DNA from: Haliea sp.
Lineage (GTDB): Bacteria; Pseudomonadota; Gammaproteobacteria; Pseudomonadales; Halieaceae
Direction of reading: 5' to 3'
Assembly (NCBI GenBank): GCA_024642245.1
Contig: JAHEBM010000025.1
Coordinates: 1 to 44,548, forward strand
Length of the DNA stretch: 44,548 nucleotides
The notes under the pieces are model-generated. The model saw only the letters and a list, made by a program, of their open reading frames with translations, searched no databases and was not told the origin of the DNA. This document shows, one piece after another, positions 17,892 to 27,001 of this stretch (positions are counted from its first letter, which is position 1; every line of letters starts with the position of its first letter). A program made the position numbers and the translations under genes.

Positions 17892-19166
17892 GTGTCCAGC
17901 AGACCCAAGCGGATTCTGTGGCTGGCACTGGCTGCGATGCTGTTGCCGGCGGCTGCCATGGCCAGCGGTGTCAGTGAGACTTTTACCCGCACCAGCCTGT
18001 TGCTGATCCTGATGATCACCCTGGCTGATCTCTGCGGCTTCCTGTTCGAACGCATGGGCATGGCGGAGATACTCGGTGAAATCTACGCCGGTATCATGCT
18101 GGGTAACCTGGCCCTGGTGGGCATCGAGTTCAACCTGAGTAACCTGCTGCGCTCCAGTGAGTTCATGGTGTATTCCTCGGAACTGGCGCTGGTACTGCTG
18201 CTCTTCCTGGTGGGCCTGGAATCGGACATGCGCGACCTGCTCAAGGTGGGGCGCAACGCGCTGGCGGTGGCGGCCACCGGCGTGGCCCTGCCCATCGCCC
18301 TGGGCCTTGGTGCCGGCGCGGCCCTCGGCTTCGCTACCGGGATGCAGGGCTGGTTCGTAGGCGCCATGCTTGCGGCAACATCCGTGGGCATTACAGCCAA
18401 GCTGCTGGGGGACAACGGGCTGGTCAATACCCGTTCCGCACGGGTGATACTCGGAGCCGCGGTGATCGACGACGTGATCGGTATCCTGTTGTTGGCCGTG
18501 TTGGCGAGCGTCGTGGTAACGGGCGAGGTTTCCCATGGGCAACTGGCGTGGATCATCGCCAAGGCGCTACTGTTTTTTGGGCTAGCCATTTTTTTTGGCC
18601 AGCGGCTCATGCCGGGCGTCGTGCATATCATTTCCCTCAACAAGCATTCCAGTGTCTGGACAGGATTTGCCCTGTGCCTGGCGCTGGGTTTTGCCCAGCT
18701 GGCACACTGGGCGGGCCTTGCCCCGCTGATAGGGGCGTTCGTCGCGGGTTTACTGCTGGATGACGTGGATTTTCGCGTGGGGGACGCACTGCAGAAGCAT
18801 CGCCTGGAAGAGTTGGTAAAGCCTATCAGCGATATCATGCTGACCATTTTCTTCGTGGGCATCGGCGCCCAGGTCAAGCTGGAAGCCCTCGCCGACCCCG
18901 GAATCCTGCTGGTTATTTTCACCCTTACCCTGGTTGCCCTGGTATCCAAGGGCGTGGCTGGCTTTGCCGTCAGGGGGCAGGGCTATGACCGGCTGGGCAT
19001 CGGATTTGGCATGATTCCCAGGGGCGAAGTGGGCCTGGTGTTTGCGGCTTTTGCTTTTGGCCACCACGTGTTCGATGCCGACATGTACTCCGCTGTGGTC
19101 ATGGTGGTGCTGTTGACCACGGTGGTGGGTCCATTGCTGCTGAAGCCCCGCCTCGCCAGCTTTTAG
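17892..19166 (+). CDS. Cation/proton antiporter (CPA2 family)
   Basis: The 424-residue integral membrane protein has about 12-13 hydrophobic segments. The first is signal-like (WLALAAMLLPAAAMASG), and TLADLCGFLFERMGMAEILGEIYAGIMLG follows. The core motif VILGAAVIDDVIGILLLA contains the paired aspartates used for cation/proton exchange in CPA2 antiporters. VGLESDMRDLLKVGR and FGMIPRGEVGLVFA are also family landmarks. No TrkA-type regulatory domain follows, so it is a bare Na+(K+)/H+ exchanger. The GTG start lies nine bases after the glgP stop, with AGGGG upstream, so it is probably co-transcribed with the glycogen genes. Ion specificity is not readable. It meets the next gene tail to tail with 40 bases between and no visible terminator. 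Confidence 0.88.
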   Translation: MSSRPKRILWLALAAMLLPAAAMASGVSETFTRTSLLLILMITLADLCGFLFERMGMAEILGEIYAGIMLGNLALVGIEFNLSNLLRSSEFMVYSSELALVLLLFLVGLESDMRDLLKVGRNALAVAATGVALPIALGLGAGAALGFATGMQGWFVGAMLAATSVGITAKLLGDNGLVNTRSARVILGAAVIDDVIGILLLAVLASVVVTGEVSHGQLAWIIAKALLFFGLAIFFGQRLMPGVVHIISLNKHSSVWTGFALCLALGFAQLAHWAGLAPLIGAFVAGLLLDDVDFRVGDALQKHRLEELVKPISDIMLTIFFVGIGAQVKLEALADPGILLVIFTLTLVALVSKGVAGFAVRGQGYDRLGIGFGMIPRGEVGLVFAAFAFGHHVFDADMYSAVVMVVLLTTVVGPLLLKPRLASF

Positions 19167-19206
19167 CTGTCTTGCGGGACGCCGGCAAACCACAGCTTGC
19201 TGCTAC

Positions 19207-20547
19207 CTAGGCGAAATGCCTCAGGTACAGGTAGACACTGGCGATGAGGGTGGACATCAACAGCACCGGAATGCCCATAACGAGGAAGGCCGCAAAACTG
19301 ACGGGATGCCCGGCCCGCTCGGCAAAGCCCGCCACGATGATATTGGCCGTGGCCCCCACCAGGGTTCCGTTACCGCCCAGGCAGGCACCCAGGGACAGGG
19401 CCCACCATATCGGGGTGATGGCCTCGGCGCCCCCCATGTGCGGCGCGGTGCTCTGCAGTACCGGAATCATGGTGGCGACAAACGGCACGTTATCGATGAC
19501 TGCCGAGGCGATGGCGGCGAGCCACAGGGTGGCGAAGGTGGTGACCTGCAGATCGCCGCCGGTAAACTCAACCATGTGCTGCCCCAGGGCGTTGAGCACG
19601 CCTCCGAATTTCAGGCCGTGGACCATCATGAACAGGCACATGAAGAACAGGATCGTGCTCCACTCCAGCTCTGCCAGGACTTCCTGCACCCGTGTCCCCT
19701 GCACCTTGCCTTCACGTCCGATCGTGTAACACAGCATCAGCAGGGCGGCGCCACCGAGGGCGACGCTTCCCGACTGCAGGCCAACATGCTCACCGAGGAT
19801 GAATCCCGCTATCACGATGACCATTACGGCCAGGGACTGGCGCAACAGCCGGGTATCGGTGATCGAGCTGCGGGCATCGAACGCCATCACCCGGGCGCGG
19901 GCCTCGGCACTGGTTTTGAGGTGGGTACCCCAGCGCAGGTACAGGATCACGAGCATGGCGAGGTGGATGACGATAATCACCGGTCCCAGTTCGGTGATGA
20001 AATCGGTGAAACTGAGTCCTACCGCGGACCCGATCATGATATTGGGCGGATCACCGATCAGTGTCGCCGTGCCGCCGATATTCGAGGCGAAAATCTCTGC
20101 AAACAGGAAAGGGTAGGGCGTAACCTCCAACTTATCGACGATCAGCAGGGTCACCGGCACAATGAGCAGAACGGTGGTGACGTTGTCGAAAAATGCGGAA
20201 AAAACCGCCGTCACCGAAGCCAGCGTCAGCAGTATGCCGCCGGGATTCGCCCGGGCCTTCTTTACCACCCACACCGCGACGAACTGGAATATACCGGTGC
20301 GCTGCGTGATGCCCACCAGGATCATCATGCCGGTGAGCAGGGAGATGGTATTGAAGTCCACCCCGTCGAAAGCGTCGTCCTGGGTGATAATGCCGCTCAG
20401 GATCATCAACCCGGCGCCCAGCATTGCCGCCACGGTGCGATGTACCCGCTCGCTTATCAGCAGGGCGTATGTCGCCAGGAAGATAACTGAAGACAGCCAC
20501 AGTGGATCCATTCCGAACAGGACGGCCGGCGCGTGGTGCGGCATCAT
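19207..20547 (-). CDS. ArsB/NhaD/SLC13-superfamily ion transporter
   Basis: The 446-residue polytopic protein has about 11-12 membrane spans in two related halves. FFDNVTTVLLIVPVTLLIVDKL and the second-half counterpart ASAVIDNVPFVATMIPVLQ are the paired DN motifs of NhaD/P-protein/ArsB carriers. SNIGGTATLIGDPPNIMIGSA is the classic nucleotide-like signature loop of this group, echoed by LGACLGGNGTLVGATANIIVAG. This resembles NhaD Na+/H+ antiporters and the P protein more than true arsenite pumps, and no ars genes are nearby. Its ATG overlaps the stop of the CBS-domain gene (ATGA), so the two form an operon. Function as a sodium or small-anion carrier is inferred. Confidence 0.85.
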   Translation of the reverse strand: MMPHHAPAVLFGMDPLWLSSVIFLATYALLISERVHRTVAAMLGAGLMILSGIITQDDAFDGVDFNTISLLTGMMILVGITQRTGIFQFVAVWVVKKARANPGGILLTLASVTAVFSAFFDNVTTVLLIVPVTLLIVDKLEVTPYPFLFAEIFASNIGGTATLIGDPPNIMIGSAVGLSFTDFITELGPVIIVIHLAMLVILYLRWGTHLKTSAEARARVMAFDARSSITDTRLLRQSLAVMVIVIAGFILGEHVGLQSGSVALGGAALLMLCYTIGREGKVQGTRVQEVLAELEWSTILFFMCLFMMVHGLKFGGVLNALGQHMVEFTGGDLQVTTFATLWLAAIASAVIDNVPFVATMIPVLQSTAPHMGGAEAITPIWWALSLGACLGGNGTLVGATANIIVAGFAERAGHPVSFAAFLVMGIPVLLMSTLIASVYLYLRHFA

Positions 20548-21017
20548 TCGAGGGATTCCAGTGCGCGCAACAGCGTGATCAGGGAAATGGCACCGACCAG
20601 GCGGCCATCTTCCCGGGTGACCACGGGTATTCTTATGTACTTGTGATAGAGCAGCATCAGCGCGTCGATCAGTGGCGAGTCCGGGTGGACGACGGTAATG
20701 TCGGTCGCGATATACGGGGCGATCGGATGCTTGCTCACCACGCCCAGGCGATGCTTGATATCGACCAGGGTCTCGCGCATAAAACTGGTATTTTTCAGTC
20801 CCATTTCCATGCTGAGGCTGACCGGCAGCAGCAGGCCTATCAACCGCCTGACGCTGATCTCGCCCACGAATATTTCATTGCGATCGACCACTGGCACGTT
20901 GTACATGTGGTGTTCAATCAGTAGCTCGATGGCCTCGTGCACGGTGCTGTCCACGTACAGGTGCGTTGGCGGACGGTGCATGATGGCACTGCATTGCACG
21001 AATTCAGCGCTGGGCAA
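20544..21017 (-). CDS. CBS-domain protein, probable regulator of the adjacent transporter
   Basis: The 157-residue soluble protein has two CBS motifs. One spans about residues 10-60 (MHRPPTHLYVDSTVHEAIELL, then NVPVVDRNEIFVGEISVRRLIG). The second spans about 100-155 (DITVVHPDSPLIDALMLLYHKY, RIPVVTREDGRLVGAISLITLLRAL). CBS pairs usually bind adenine nucleotides. The best start is a TTG at 21017 with AAGGA eight to nine bases upstream. An internal ATG (residue 13) would cut the first strand of the domain. Its stop overlaps the transporter start, so an energy- or nucleotide-sensing gate for that carrier is likely (inference). The 254-base gap beyond it, toward opgG, shows no gene and no convincing promoter. 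Confidence 0.85.
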   Translation of the reverse strand: MPSAEFVQCSAIMHRPPTHLYVDSTVHEAIELLIEHHMYNVPVVDRNEIFVGEISVRRLIGLLLPVSLSMEMGLKNTSFMRETLVDIKHRLGVVSKHPIAPYIATDITVVHPDSPLIDALMLLYHKYIRIPVVTREDGRLVGAISLITLLRALESLE

Positions 21018-21271
21018 GAGCGTGTTCCTTCGGTATCCCCGGGGAGTTGGAGATTAGTCCTTCCTCCACTTTCTGGCAAACCTTGCTCGGCGTTCAGGGG
21101 CTGGCTTGCACCGGCAATTGCAATTTTATTGATCCACGCCGGTTTTTCTGCCCATCGGAGTACGCCGCTGGGAATTTTACGCATGAAAGCGCCCTACCTG
21201 TTGTCGGGTGTTTCTGCGAGACTGACAAGTTCGTTGGCAAGGCCAATTCTTTTTCGGAGTCCCCGGGTAAC

Positions 21272-22837
21272 ATGAACAACAGGTTTTTCCCCTTCCCTGG
21301 CAGCCTGTCGCGGATGCTGGCCTTACTGCTTTTGCCGCTGGCTGCGCAGGGCGTGGGGGCAGCGCCTGTCCCCGCGGCACCACCTGGTCAGTCGGACAGC
21401 TTTTTTGCGGGTCTGCAGAGCCGGGCGGAAATATTGGCCGCGGCGGCTTTCAGGCAGGAATCGACCGAGCTACCCCCTTTTCTCGCGGCGCTGGATTACG
21501 ATCAGTACCGGGACATTCGTTACCATCCCGACGCGGCGTTGTGGCGCCGGGACGGACTTCCCTTCCAGGCACAGTTTTTTTCACGCGGGTTTATCTTCAA
21601 CGACAGGGTCAGGGTGAATGTGATCGACCACGGCGTGCCGGCTCCGGTGGAGTTCGCCGCGGATCTGTTTGACTTCGGGCGCCTGCCGGTGCCGGAAACA
21701 GTTCCTGCGGACCTGGGCTTCGCAGGACTGAGGCTGCACTATCCGATCAACGTGCATAATTATTTTGACGAGGTCATCGTTTTTCTCGGTGCCAGCTATT
21801 TCCGGGCGGTGGGCCGCGATGAAGTGTTCGGGCTGTCCGCGCGAGCCCTGGCCCTGAACACGGGCTTGCCCGAGAGTGAGGAGTTTCCGGTATTCCGCGA
21901 GTTCTGGCTGGAAAAACCGGACTCCCACGCGAAAAAGCTGACGCTTTACGCGCTACTGGATTCTCCCAGCGTGGCCGGTGCCTACGAGTTCGTGATCCGT
22001 CCGGGTACGGTGACCGAGGTGGCCGTGCGGTCGCGCCTGTATTTTCGGGCGGACGTGAAAAAACTCGGCGTAGCACCCCTGACCAGCATGTTCCTGTTCG
22101 GTAAATCCGCCGGGCATTTTGTGGATGATTTCCGGCCGGAAGTGCACGATTCTGATGGGCTGCTGATAGCCAGTGGCAGTGGCGAATGGATATGGCGGCC
22201 TCTCAATAATCCTCAGCGCCTGAGTATCAGTGCCTTCCAGGCGGCGAACCCACGCGGCTTCGGCCTGATGCAGCGCGAGCGGGATTTTGCCAGCTACCAG
22301 GACCTGGAGGCGGACTACCAGCGTCGGCCAAGCGCCTGGATCGAGCCAACGGGAGATTGGGGTGAGGGGACTGTAGAACTGGTGGAAATACCCAGCGATG
22401 GTGAGTTTAATGACAATGTGGTCGCCTTCTGGGTACCTGCAGGGCCAGTTGTCGCGGGCTCCGCCAGGGCTTTTGACTATACCCTGGGCTTTGGCGACGA
22501 ACTGAATGCGCGTCCGGGCGGCGCGCGGGCGGTGGCTACCCGGGTGGGTGCCGTCGCCGGTTCGCAGCAGCCGGAGCGCAAGTTTGTGGTGGATTTTGTC
22601 GGCTCGCAGCTCGATAGCCTGCCGCCACAGGCCGTGGTGACGGCGGATGTCACTGCCTCGACCGGGATCCTGGGCGCGCCGGTTGTTCAGCGCAACACCC
22701 ACACCGGCGGCTATCGCGTGTATTTTGAATTCACCCCGGGCGAGGAGCCGCTGGCGGAACTGCGCTGTGCTCTGCGGTCGGGTTCGGATTATCTCAGCGA
22801 GACCTGGAACTACCAATGGCGGAGGGAACAGTATTGA
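21272..22837 (+). CDS. opgG: Periplasmic glucan biosynthesis protein OpgG/MdoG
   Basis: The 521-residue secreted protein is needed for osmoregulated periplasmic glucan backbone formation. I chose the ATG at 21272, preceded by CGGAG. It starts a good signal peptide (residues 1-29, ending GVGA). In-frame codons further upstream translate to low-quality sequence. ALDYDQYRDIRYHPDAALWR, FIFNDRVRVNVID, GFAGLRLHYPIN and LGASYFRAVGRDEVFGLSARALALNTG are all recognisable OpgG segments. The length is close to E. coli OpgG (511). It overlaps the next gene by four bases, and opgH follows. The order opgG-x-opgH differs from the usual opgGH pair. Confidence 0.95.
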   Translation: MNNRFFPFPGSLSRMLALLLLPLAAQGVGAAPVPAAPPGQSDSFFAGLQSRAEILAAAAFRQESTELPPFLAALDYDQYRDIRYHPDAALWRRDGLPFQAQFFSRGFIFNDRVRVNVIDHGVPAPVEFAADLFDFGRLPVPETVPADLGFAGLRLHYPINVHNYFDEVIVFLGASYFRAVGRDEVFGLSARALALNTGLPESEEFPVFREFWLEKPDSHAKKLTLYALLDSPSVAGAYEFVIRPGTVTEVAVRSRLYFRADVKKLGVAPLTSMFLFGKSAGHFVDDFRPEVHDSDGLLIASGSGEWIWRPLNNPQRLSISAFQAANPRGFGLMQRERDFASYQDLEADYQRRPSAWIEPTGDWGEGTVELVEIPSDGEFNDNVVAFWVPAGPVVAGSARAFDYTLGFGDELNARPGGARAVATRVGAVAGSQQPERKFVVDFVGSQLDSLPPQAVVTADVTASTGILGAPVVQRNTHTGGYRVYFEFTPGEEPLAELRCALRSGSDYLSETWNYQWRREQY

Positions 22838-23322
22838 GCGCTGCCGCGTTGCCAGCTGGCTGGCGTGGAGACGTCACGGGCCTGCTGGATAACTACCTGG
22901 CAAGGATGGGGGTGGTAAGCGCGGCAGTCCGCAGTCGCTGGGGCGCAGCAGTGGTGGAATCACTGGTGGCGGATCAGGCAGGTATCGCTGCGGATGATAT
23001 TCGGGAAGAGGCGGTGGAGCGCCTGCGCGATGCCATCAGGGCCAGGCTGGCGACGCTGGGTAATATCGATCCGGTGCGGGAGCGCCGTGAAATCGCCCGT
23101 CGGCTGCTCGTGCTGCAGGCGCAACGCAACAGCGAATTGCTGAATGCCATTTTTGCCGATACCGCTGCGGCTGCCATTGGCACCCTTGCCGTGCAGCTCG
23201 ACGCCGCCCTGGCCGCGGCGGCACCCTGCCCGGTACCACCAGAGGCGCCGCTGGCGATGCCCGTCCAGGTGATTGAGTTGCGCCCGCTGAATCCACTGCG
23301 ATTTTTCCGGTGGCCCCGGTGA
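22834..23322 (+). CDS. Unrecognised 162-residue protein between opgG and opgH
   Basis: I do not recognise this family. A TTG at 22834 with GGAGGG seven bases upstream overlaps the opgG stop (TTGA) and is the likely start. An in-frame ATG at 22816 would overlap more and has no such site. The product is mostly helical: an N-terminal stretch of about 60 residues (GLLDNYLARMGVVSAAVRSRW), a charged helix rich in Arg and Glu (VRERREIARRLLVLQAQRNSELL), then a Pro/Ala linker and the basic tail RPLNPLRFFRWPR. It has no signal peptide or membrane span, so it is cytoplasmic. The neighbouring OpgH lacks the long cytoplasmic N-terminal region of E. coli OpgH, so this may be that region as a separate polypeptide. 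The tail faintly recalls NPVGRFWDR in the E. coli protein. That is inference only. Confidence 0.75.
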   Translation: MSAAALPAGWRGDVTGLLDNYLARMGVVSAAVRSRWGAAVVESLVADQAGIAADDIREEAVERLRDAIRARLATLGNIDPVRERREIARRLLVLQAQRNSELLNAIFADTAAAAIGTLAVQLDAALAAAAPCPVPPEAPLAMPVQVIELRPLNPLRFFRWPR

Positions 23323-25373
23323 ACAGGCCTGCCTCCGGGTCTGCTTTGGCGGGTGGCTGGCGCGGCGCCGTGCGTCGCACGATCTACCTGTTGTTGGTAC
23401 TGCTTACCACCTTGTTGGCAATGGGCTTGTTGCAGGGTGCGTACATTGTCGGCGGGCTGACGCCCCTGAAAGTCCTGCTACTGGGGCTTTACGCGGTGCT
23501 TATTTTCTGGATCGCGGCCTCGTTCTGGTCAGCGGCGATGGGGTTCTGGGTGCTGCTGACCAGGCTCGACCATTTTGCACGCCGCCGGGGGGTAGCGGCC
23601 GATAGCGTTGCACCGCTGGACGGTGAGGCGCGCGCGGCTATCCTCTTGCCTATCTACAATGAGGATCCGGAACGGGTTTTCGCCGGCCTGCGCGCCACCT
23701 GGCTTTCACTACAGGAGCAGGGGGAGGCCGACCTGTTTGACCTGTTTATCCTCAGCGATACCCGTGACGTCGACACCTGGGTGCGAGAGGAAAGCCAGTG
23801 GTATCGCTTATGCGAGGAACTGGGCGCCCACGGTCGGATCTTTTACCGCAACCGCAGTGACAACACGGCCCGCAAAAGCGGCAACGTGGCTGACTTCGTG
23901 CGACGTTGGGGCAACCGTTACCGCTATATGATTATTCTCGACGCCGACAGCATCATGGCCGGGGACACCCTGGTCCGTATGGTACGCCTGATGGAAGCCA
24001 ACCCGGACACAGCGCTGGTGCAGGCGCCGCCGTTGCCGGTGAACAGGGAGTCCCTGTTTGCGCGTATCCTGCAGTTTGCCAGCACCGCGTACGGGCCTAT
24101 CTTTACTGCCGGGGCAAGTTTCTGGCAGCTCGGCGAGAGCAACTTCTGGGGGCATAACGCGATTATCCGGGTGGCTCCCTTTGCCGCTCACTGCGGCCTG
24201 CCGGTACTGGCGGGCAGGGAACCGCTGGGAGGTGAAATCCTCAGTCACGATTTCGTGGAAGCAGCGCTGCTGCGCCGTGCGGGATGGCAAGTGTGGCTGG
24301 CCTACGAGTTGCAGGGCAGCTATGAGGAACTGCCCCCGACACTGATCGATTACGCCAAGCGCGACAGGCGTTGGTGCCAGGGTAACCTGCAGCACAGCCG
24401 CCTGGTCTATGCGCGCGGCTTCCATTTGATGAGTCGCCTGCACTTTACCACGGGGGTGATGTCGTACCTGGCCTCACCGCTGTGGCTGCTGTTCCTGCTG
24501 GTGACTGGTATCGAGGCCTACGTCCAGGCCCAGACGATACCGGTCTATTTTCTCGGCGATTACCTGCAGCCCGTGTGGCCGGTGTCTTTCCAGGCCGAGA
24601 TGACGATCGTGCTTGCCTTCACCCTCGCCATGCTGTTCTTGCCCAAGCTGATGGCGCTCATTCTTATCGCGATCAACCCCGGGCAGCGTAGGGCATTCGG
24701 CGGTATCTTCCGCGCTTTTGCCAGCGCGGTGCTGGAGACCGTGCACTCCGTCCTGATAGCGCCGGTACTGATGCTGTTCCAGACAAAATTTATCTGGTCA
24801 ATACTGGCGCGGCGCTCTATTGCCTGGTCGGCCCAGCAGCGCGCTGACCGCAGCACCGGTTTGCGGGAGGCTGTGACCACGCACGGCGCCCAGTCACTGC
24901 TCGGTGCGGTAGCGGGCCTGCTGAGCTTTTTCTACGTGCCTGACTATTTCTGGTGGTTCCTGCCGGTGCTGTGCGGCGTGGTGCTGGCAATACCACTGTC
25001 CATGATTTCGAGCAGCACCCGGCTCGGGCGCGCCGCCCGCGAGCGGGGTTTGTTCCTTACCCCCCAGGAGCGCACGCGCCCGGAGGTATTGCGGCATTTC
25101 GATGCGGCTATTGTTGCCCGGCCCCACCCGCCGGCGGATGCGCTGCACGCGTTGCTGGAACCGGCGGTCCACTCCCTTCACCTGGTCCTGCTGCCACCCG
25201 AACCGGTGGCGGGCAGGCGCCACCAGCACTATGTGCAAGGCCTGCTTTACAAGGTGATGGAAGACGGCCTCGGAGCGCTTGATACGCCGGAGCGACGCGC
25301 CCTGTTCTCCGAACCGGATGCCCTGCGGGAACTGCACAGCTGGATGTGGAGCAAGGCTGTTAACCCGGAATAG
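23310..25373 (+). CDS. opgH: Periplasmic glucan glucosyltransferase OpgH/MdoH, short N-terminus
   Basis: The 687-residue inner-membrane GT2 enzyme builds beta-glucans from UDP-glucose and exports them. After two N-terminal spans, the cytoplasmic domain shows AAILLPIYNEDPERVFAGLRATW, ILDADSIMAG (DxD), FTAGASFWQLGESNFWGHNA and KRDRRWCQGNLQ (QxxRW equivalent). Further spans follow. Only about 22 residues precede the first span, against about 140 in E. coli, where that extension binds FtsZ. Here the extension is absent or encoded by the gene just upstream, which it overlaps by 13 bases. A GTG at 23319 (GTGA with the upstream stop) is an equally possible start, and neither has a strong ribosome site. 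It is tail to tail with mltF, 24 bases apart. Confidence 0.95.
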   Translation: MAPVNRPASGSALAGGWRGAVRRTIYLLLVLLTTLLAMGLLQGAYIVGGLTPLKVLLLGLYAVLIFWIAASFWSAAMGFWVLLTRLDHFARRRGVAADSVAPLDGEARAAILLPIYNEDPERVFAGLRATWLSLQEQGEADLFDLFILSDTRDVDTWVREESQWYRLCEELGAHGRIFYRNRSDNTARKSGNVADFVRRWGNRYRYMIILDADSIMAGDTLVRMVRLMEANPDTALVQAPPLPVNRESLFARILQFASTAYGPIFTAGASFWQLGESNFWGHNAIIRVAPFAAHCGLPVLAGREPLGGEILSHDFVEAALLRRAGWQVWLAYELQGSYEELPPTLIDYAKRDRRWCQGNLQHSRLVYARGFHLMSRLHFTTGVMSYLASPLWLLFLLVTGIEAYVQAQTIPVYFLGDYLQPVWPVSFQAEMTIVLAFTLAMLFLPKLMALILIAINPGQRRAFGGIFRAFASAVLETVHSVLIAPVLMLFQTKFIWSILARRSIAWSAQQRADRSTGLREAVTTHGAQSLLGAVAGLLSFFYVPDYFWWFLPVLCGVVLAIPLSMISSSTRLGRAARERGLFLTPQERTRPEVLRHFDAAIVARPHPPADALHALLEPAVHSLHLVLLPPEPVAGRRHQHYVQGLLYKVMEDGLGALDTPERRALFSEPDALRELHSWMWSKAVNPE

Positions 25374-25397
25374 TTCGCGGATCGGCAGCTCAAAAGC

Positions 25398-26849
25398 CTA
25401 TCTGGCGCCCGCCGCCTTGCGGGCGGAATCACGTGTCGCCAGGCTATGCAGGGAGTTGCGATAGGCGGTGTAGTACTTGTAGATGTTGGCGACATAAGTC
25501 ACCGGTTCCGGGCCCACATCACTGGCCACAACCAGCTCCACGTTGTCGAACCAGATATTGGGGTCGTAGCCCATCGCTTTCGCCTTGCTGCGGATCTTGT
25601 TGATGCGCGCCGGCCCTGCATTGTAGGACGCCAACGCCATCAGGGTCTGGTTGACGTGGTCCATTTCCGGGTCGGAGAAATAGCGGCTGCGCAGAAAATC
25701 GAGGTACTTCATGCCGGCGTGAATATTGTCTTCCGCCTTTTCGATATTATCGATACCGATATTGTCGTCCCGCGCAGTCGTGGGTAACATTTGCATGATG
25801 CCAATGGCGCCATTCTGGCTGCGTGCCTGCTGGTCCAGTCGCGATTCCTGGTAACCCTGCGCGGCGGCCAGCACATAATCTATTTCATAGGTTTCGCCGT
25901 ATTTTTCGAAGGTTTTGAGAAGTTGCTGGAAGCGCGCGTAGTCCTCTCCCGAGAGCGCGTTCGCGGTCCAGTTGAAGTTGTTTACATAGCGTCCGATCAG
26001 GATATTCCCGATCAGGGTTCCCGCGCGATTATCCTTGAGGAATTCATTCGCTGCACTGGCCAGTTGCGGGCTGTCCTTGCGGAATGCCCAGGCGATGCGC
26101 GCGCCCTTGCGAAATACGATGTCCGGGCGCGGATGCAGGTCCGCGAATACGTCCTTCCACATTCTCAGCTTGTAGTCGTCAATGATGGCCCAGGGCAACA
26201 GGCCATTGTTGACCATCTCGATCAGGTCCTCATCCTCCAGCGACTCGTCTATCAGTTCGATGTTCACGGGTGCCTTGCCCGAGGCCTTGTTAGCGCTATT
26301 GAGAGTCTCGAGGCTCTCCCTGTAGCTGCTGGACTGGCGCACGTACAGGGTTTTTCCAGCAAGATCCTCGATAGAGGCGAGCGCGGGAGCGGAAGGTCCG
26401 GTGACCAGTATCTCCGAAACAGGCTTACTGATGGGGATACTGAAGTCGAGTACCTGCTGTCGCTCTGGAGTGATGGACAGGTTGGCGACAATGATGTCAC
26501 CCCGGCCAGCCAGCAGGGCCGGGATCAGTTGGTTGCGTGCCACGGGTACGACGGCCACGTACACCCGGGTCTTCTTGTGCCCGGCTTGCTTTTTGATGAA
26601 CTCCTCGAACAGGTGGGCCTGCTCCTTGGTAAGGCCTTTTTCCTGTCCCTGGTCGATGTAGTAATTGCCCACGCTGTAGACTGTCAGCACACGTATCACC
26701 CGGCGCTCCTCCATGCCCTCGAGATCGCCCAGCCAGGGTTTCAGGAATGATATAGCCTTTTGCGCTGGCTCCTCTTCAGCCCAGGCCTGACCACAGCAGG
26801 TAGCGGCAGCAAGTGTCAGTGCGAATATGAAAGATGTAATGCGTGTCAT
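25398..26849 (-). CDS. mltF: Membrane-associated lytic murein transglycosylase F
   Basis: The 483-residue protein cleaves peptidoglycan glycan strands to anhydro-muropeptides. Residues 1-24 are a signal peptide (cut after AWA). About 50-290 form a bacterial extracellular solute-binding type 3 domain (RVLTVYSVGNYYIDQGQ, ITPERQQVLDFSIPIS), the regulatory half of MltF. About 315-460 form the SLT lysozyme-like domain with catalytic Glu335 in QGYQESRLDQQA, then NGAIGIMQMLPTTAR and ALASYNAGPARI. No lipobox is present, so attachment differs from lipoprotein Mlt enzymes. The ATG has CAGGAG nine bases upstream. It stands alone between opgH and the divergent metal-resistance genes. Confidence 0.93.
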   Translation of the reverse strand: MTRITSFIFALTLAAATCCGQAWAEEEPAQKAISFLKPWLGDLEGMEERRVIRVLTVYSVGNYYIDQGQEKGLTKEQAHLFEEFIKKQAGHKKTRVYVAVVPVARNQLIPALLAGRGDIIVANLSITPERQQVLDFSIPISKPVSEILVTGPSAPALASIEDLAGKTLYVRQSSSYRESLETLNSANKASGKAPVNIELIDESLEDEDLIEMVNNGLLPWAIIDDYKLRMWKDVFADLHPRPDIVFRKGARIAWAFRKDSPQLASAANEFLKDNRAGTLIGNILIGRYVNNFNWTANALSGEDYARFQQLLKTFEKYGETYEIDYVLAAAQGYQESRLDQQARSQNGAIGIMQMLPTTARDDNIGIDNIEKAEDNIHAGMKYLDFLRSRYFSDPEMDHVNQTLMALASYNAGPARINKIRSKAKAMGYDPNIWFDNVELVVASDVGPEPVTYVANIYKYYTAYRNSLHSLATRDSARKAAGAR

Positions 26850-26987
26850 GTACCAGCTCTCCTGCGCGGGCGTTTCGACTGCTTCAGGGGTGAGCTTACA
26901 CGATCCCGCATTACTGGTCTTCGGGGCGCGCCGGGCGGGTTTTCCCGAAAGACAGGATTCTTGCTGAAAAACCCGGAGCTGGTGGTC

Positions 26988-26993
26988 TATACT
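26988..26993 (+). promoter_or_regulatory. Possible -10 box placing a near-leaderless start on the Cys/His-rich gene
   Basis: TATACT matches the -10 consensus at five of six positions. It ends eight bases before the ATG at 27002, so initiation would fall at or next to the start codon. No ribosome site is present at normal distance. TTGCTG lies 21 bases upstream, a spacing longer than usual but reminiscent of stretched MerR-family promoters. Weak evidence. Confidence 0.25.
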
Positions 26994-27001
26994 CCGCAGG
27001 T

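Noticed and set aside
15447..18542. A 1031-codon open frame on the minus strand
   Set aside because: It lies antisense to glgP and the antiporter, which show unmistakable family motifs. Its translation is low-complexity (His/Gln/Gly-rich) and matches nothing; it is a by-product of GC-rich codon use.
19216..20490. A 424-codon plus-strand frame rich in His, Asp and Gln
   Set aside because: Antisense to the NhaD-like transporter; its composition is the mirror of membrane-protein codons.
19207..20547. Arsenite efflux pump ArsB
   Set aside because: Only superfamily-level resemblance; no arsR, arsC or arsA is nearby and the DN motifs fit NhaD/P-protein carriers.
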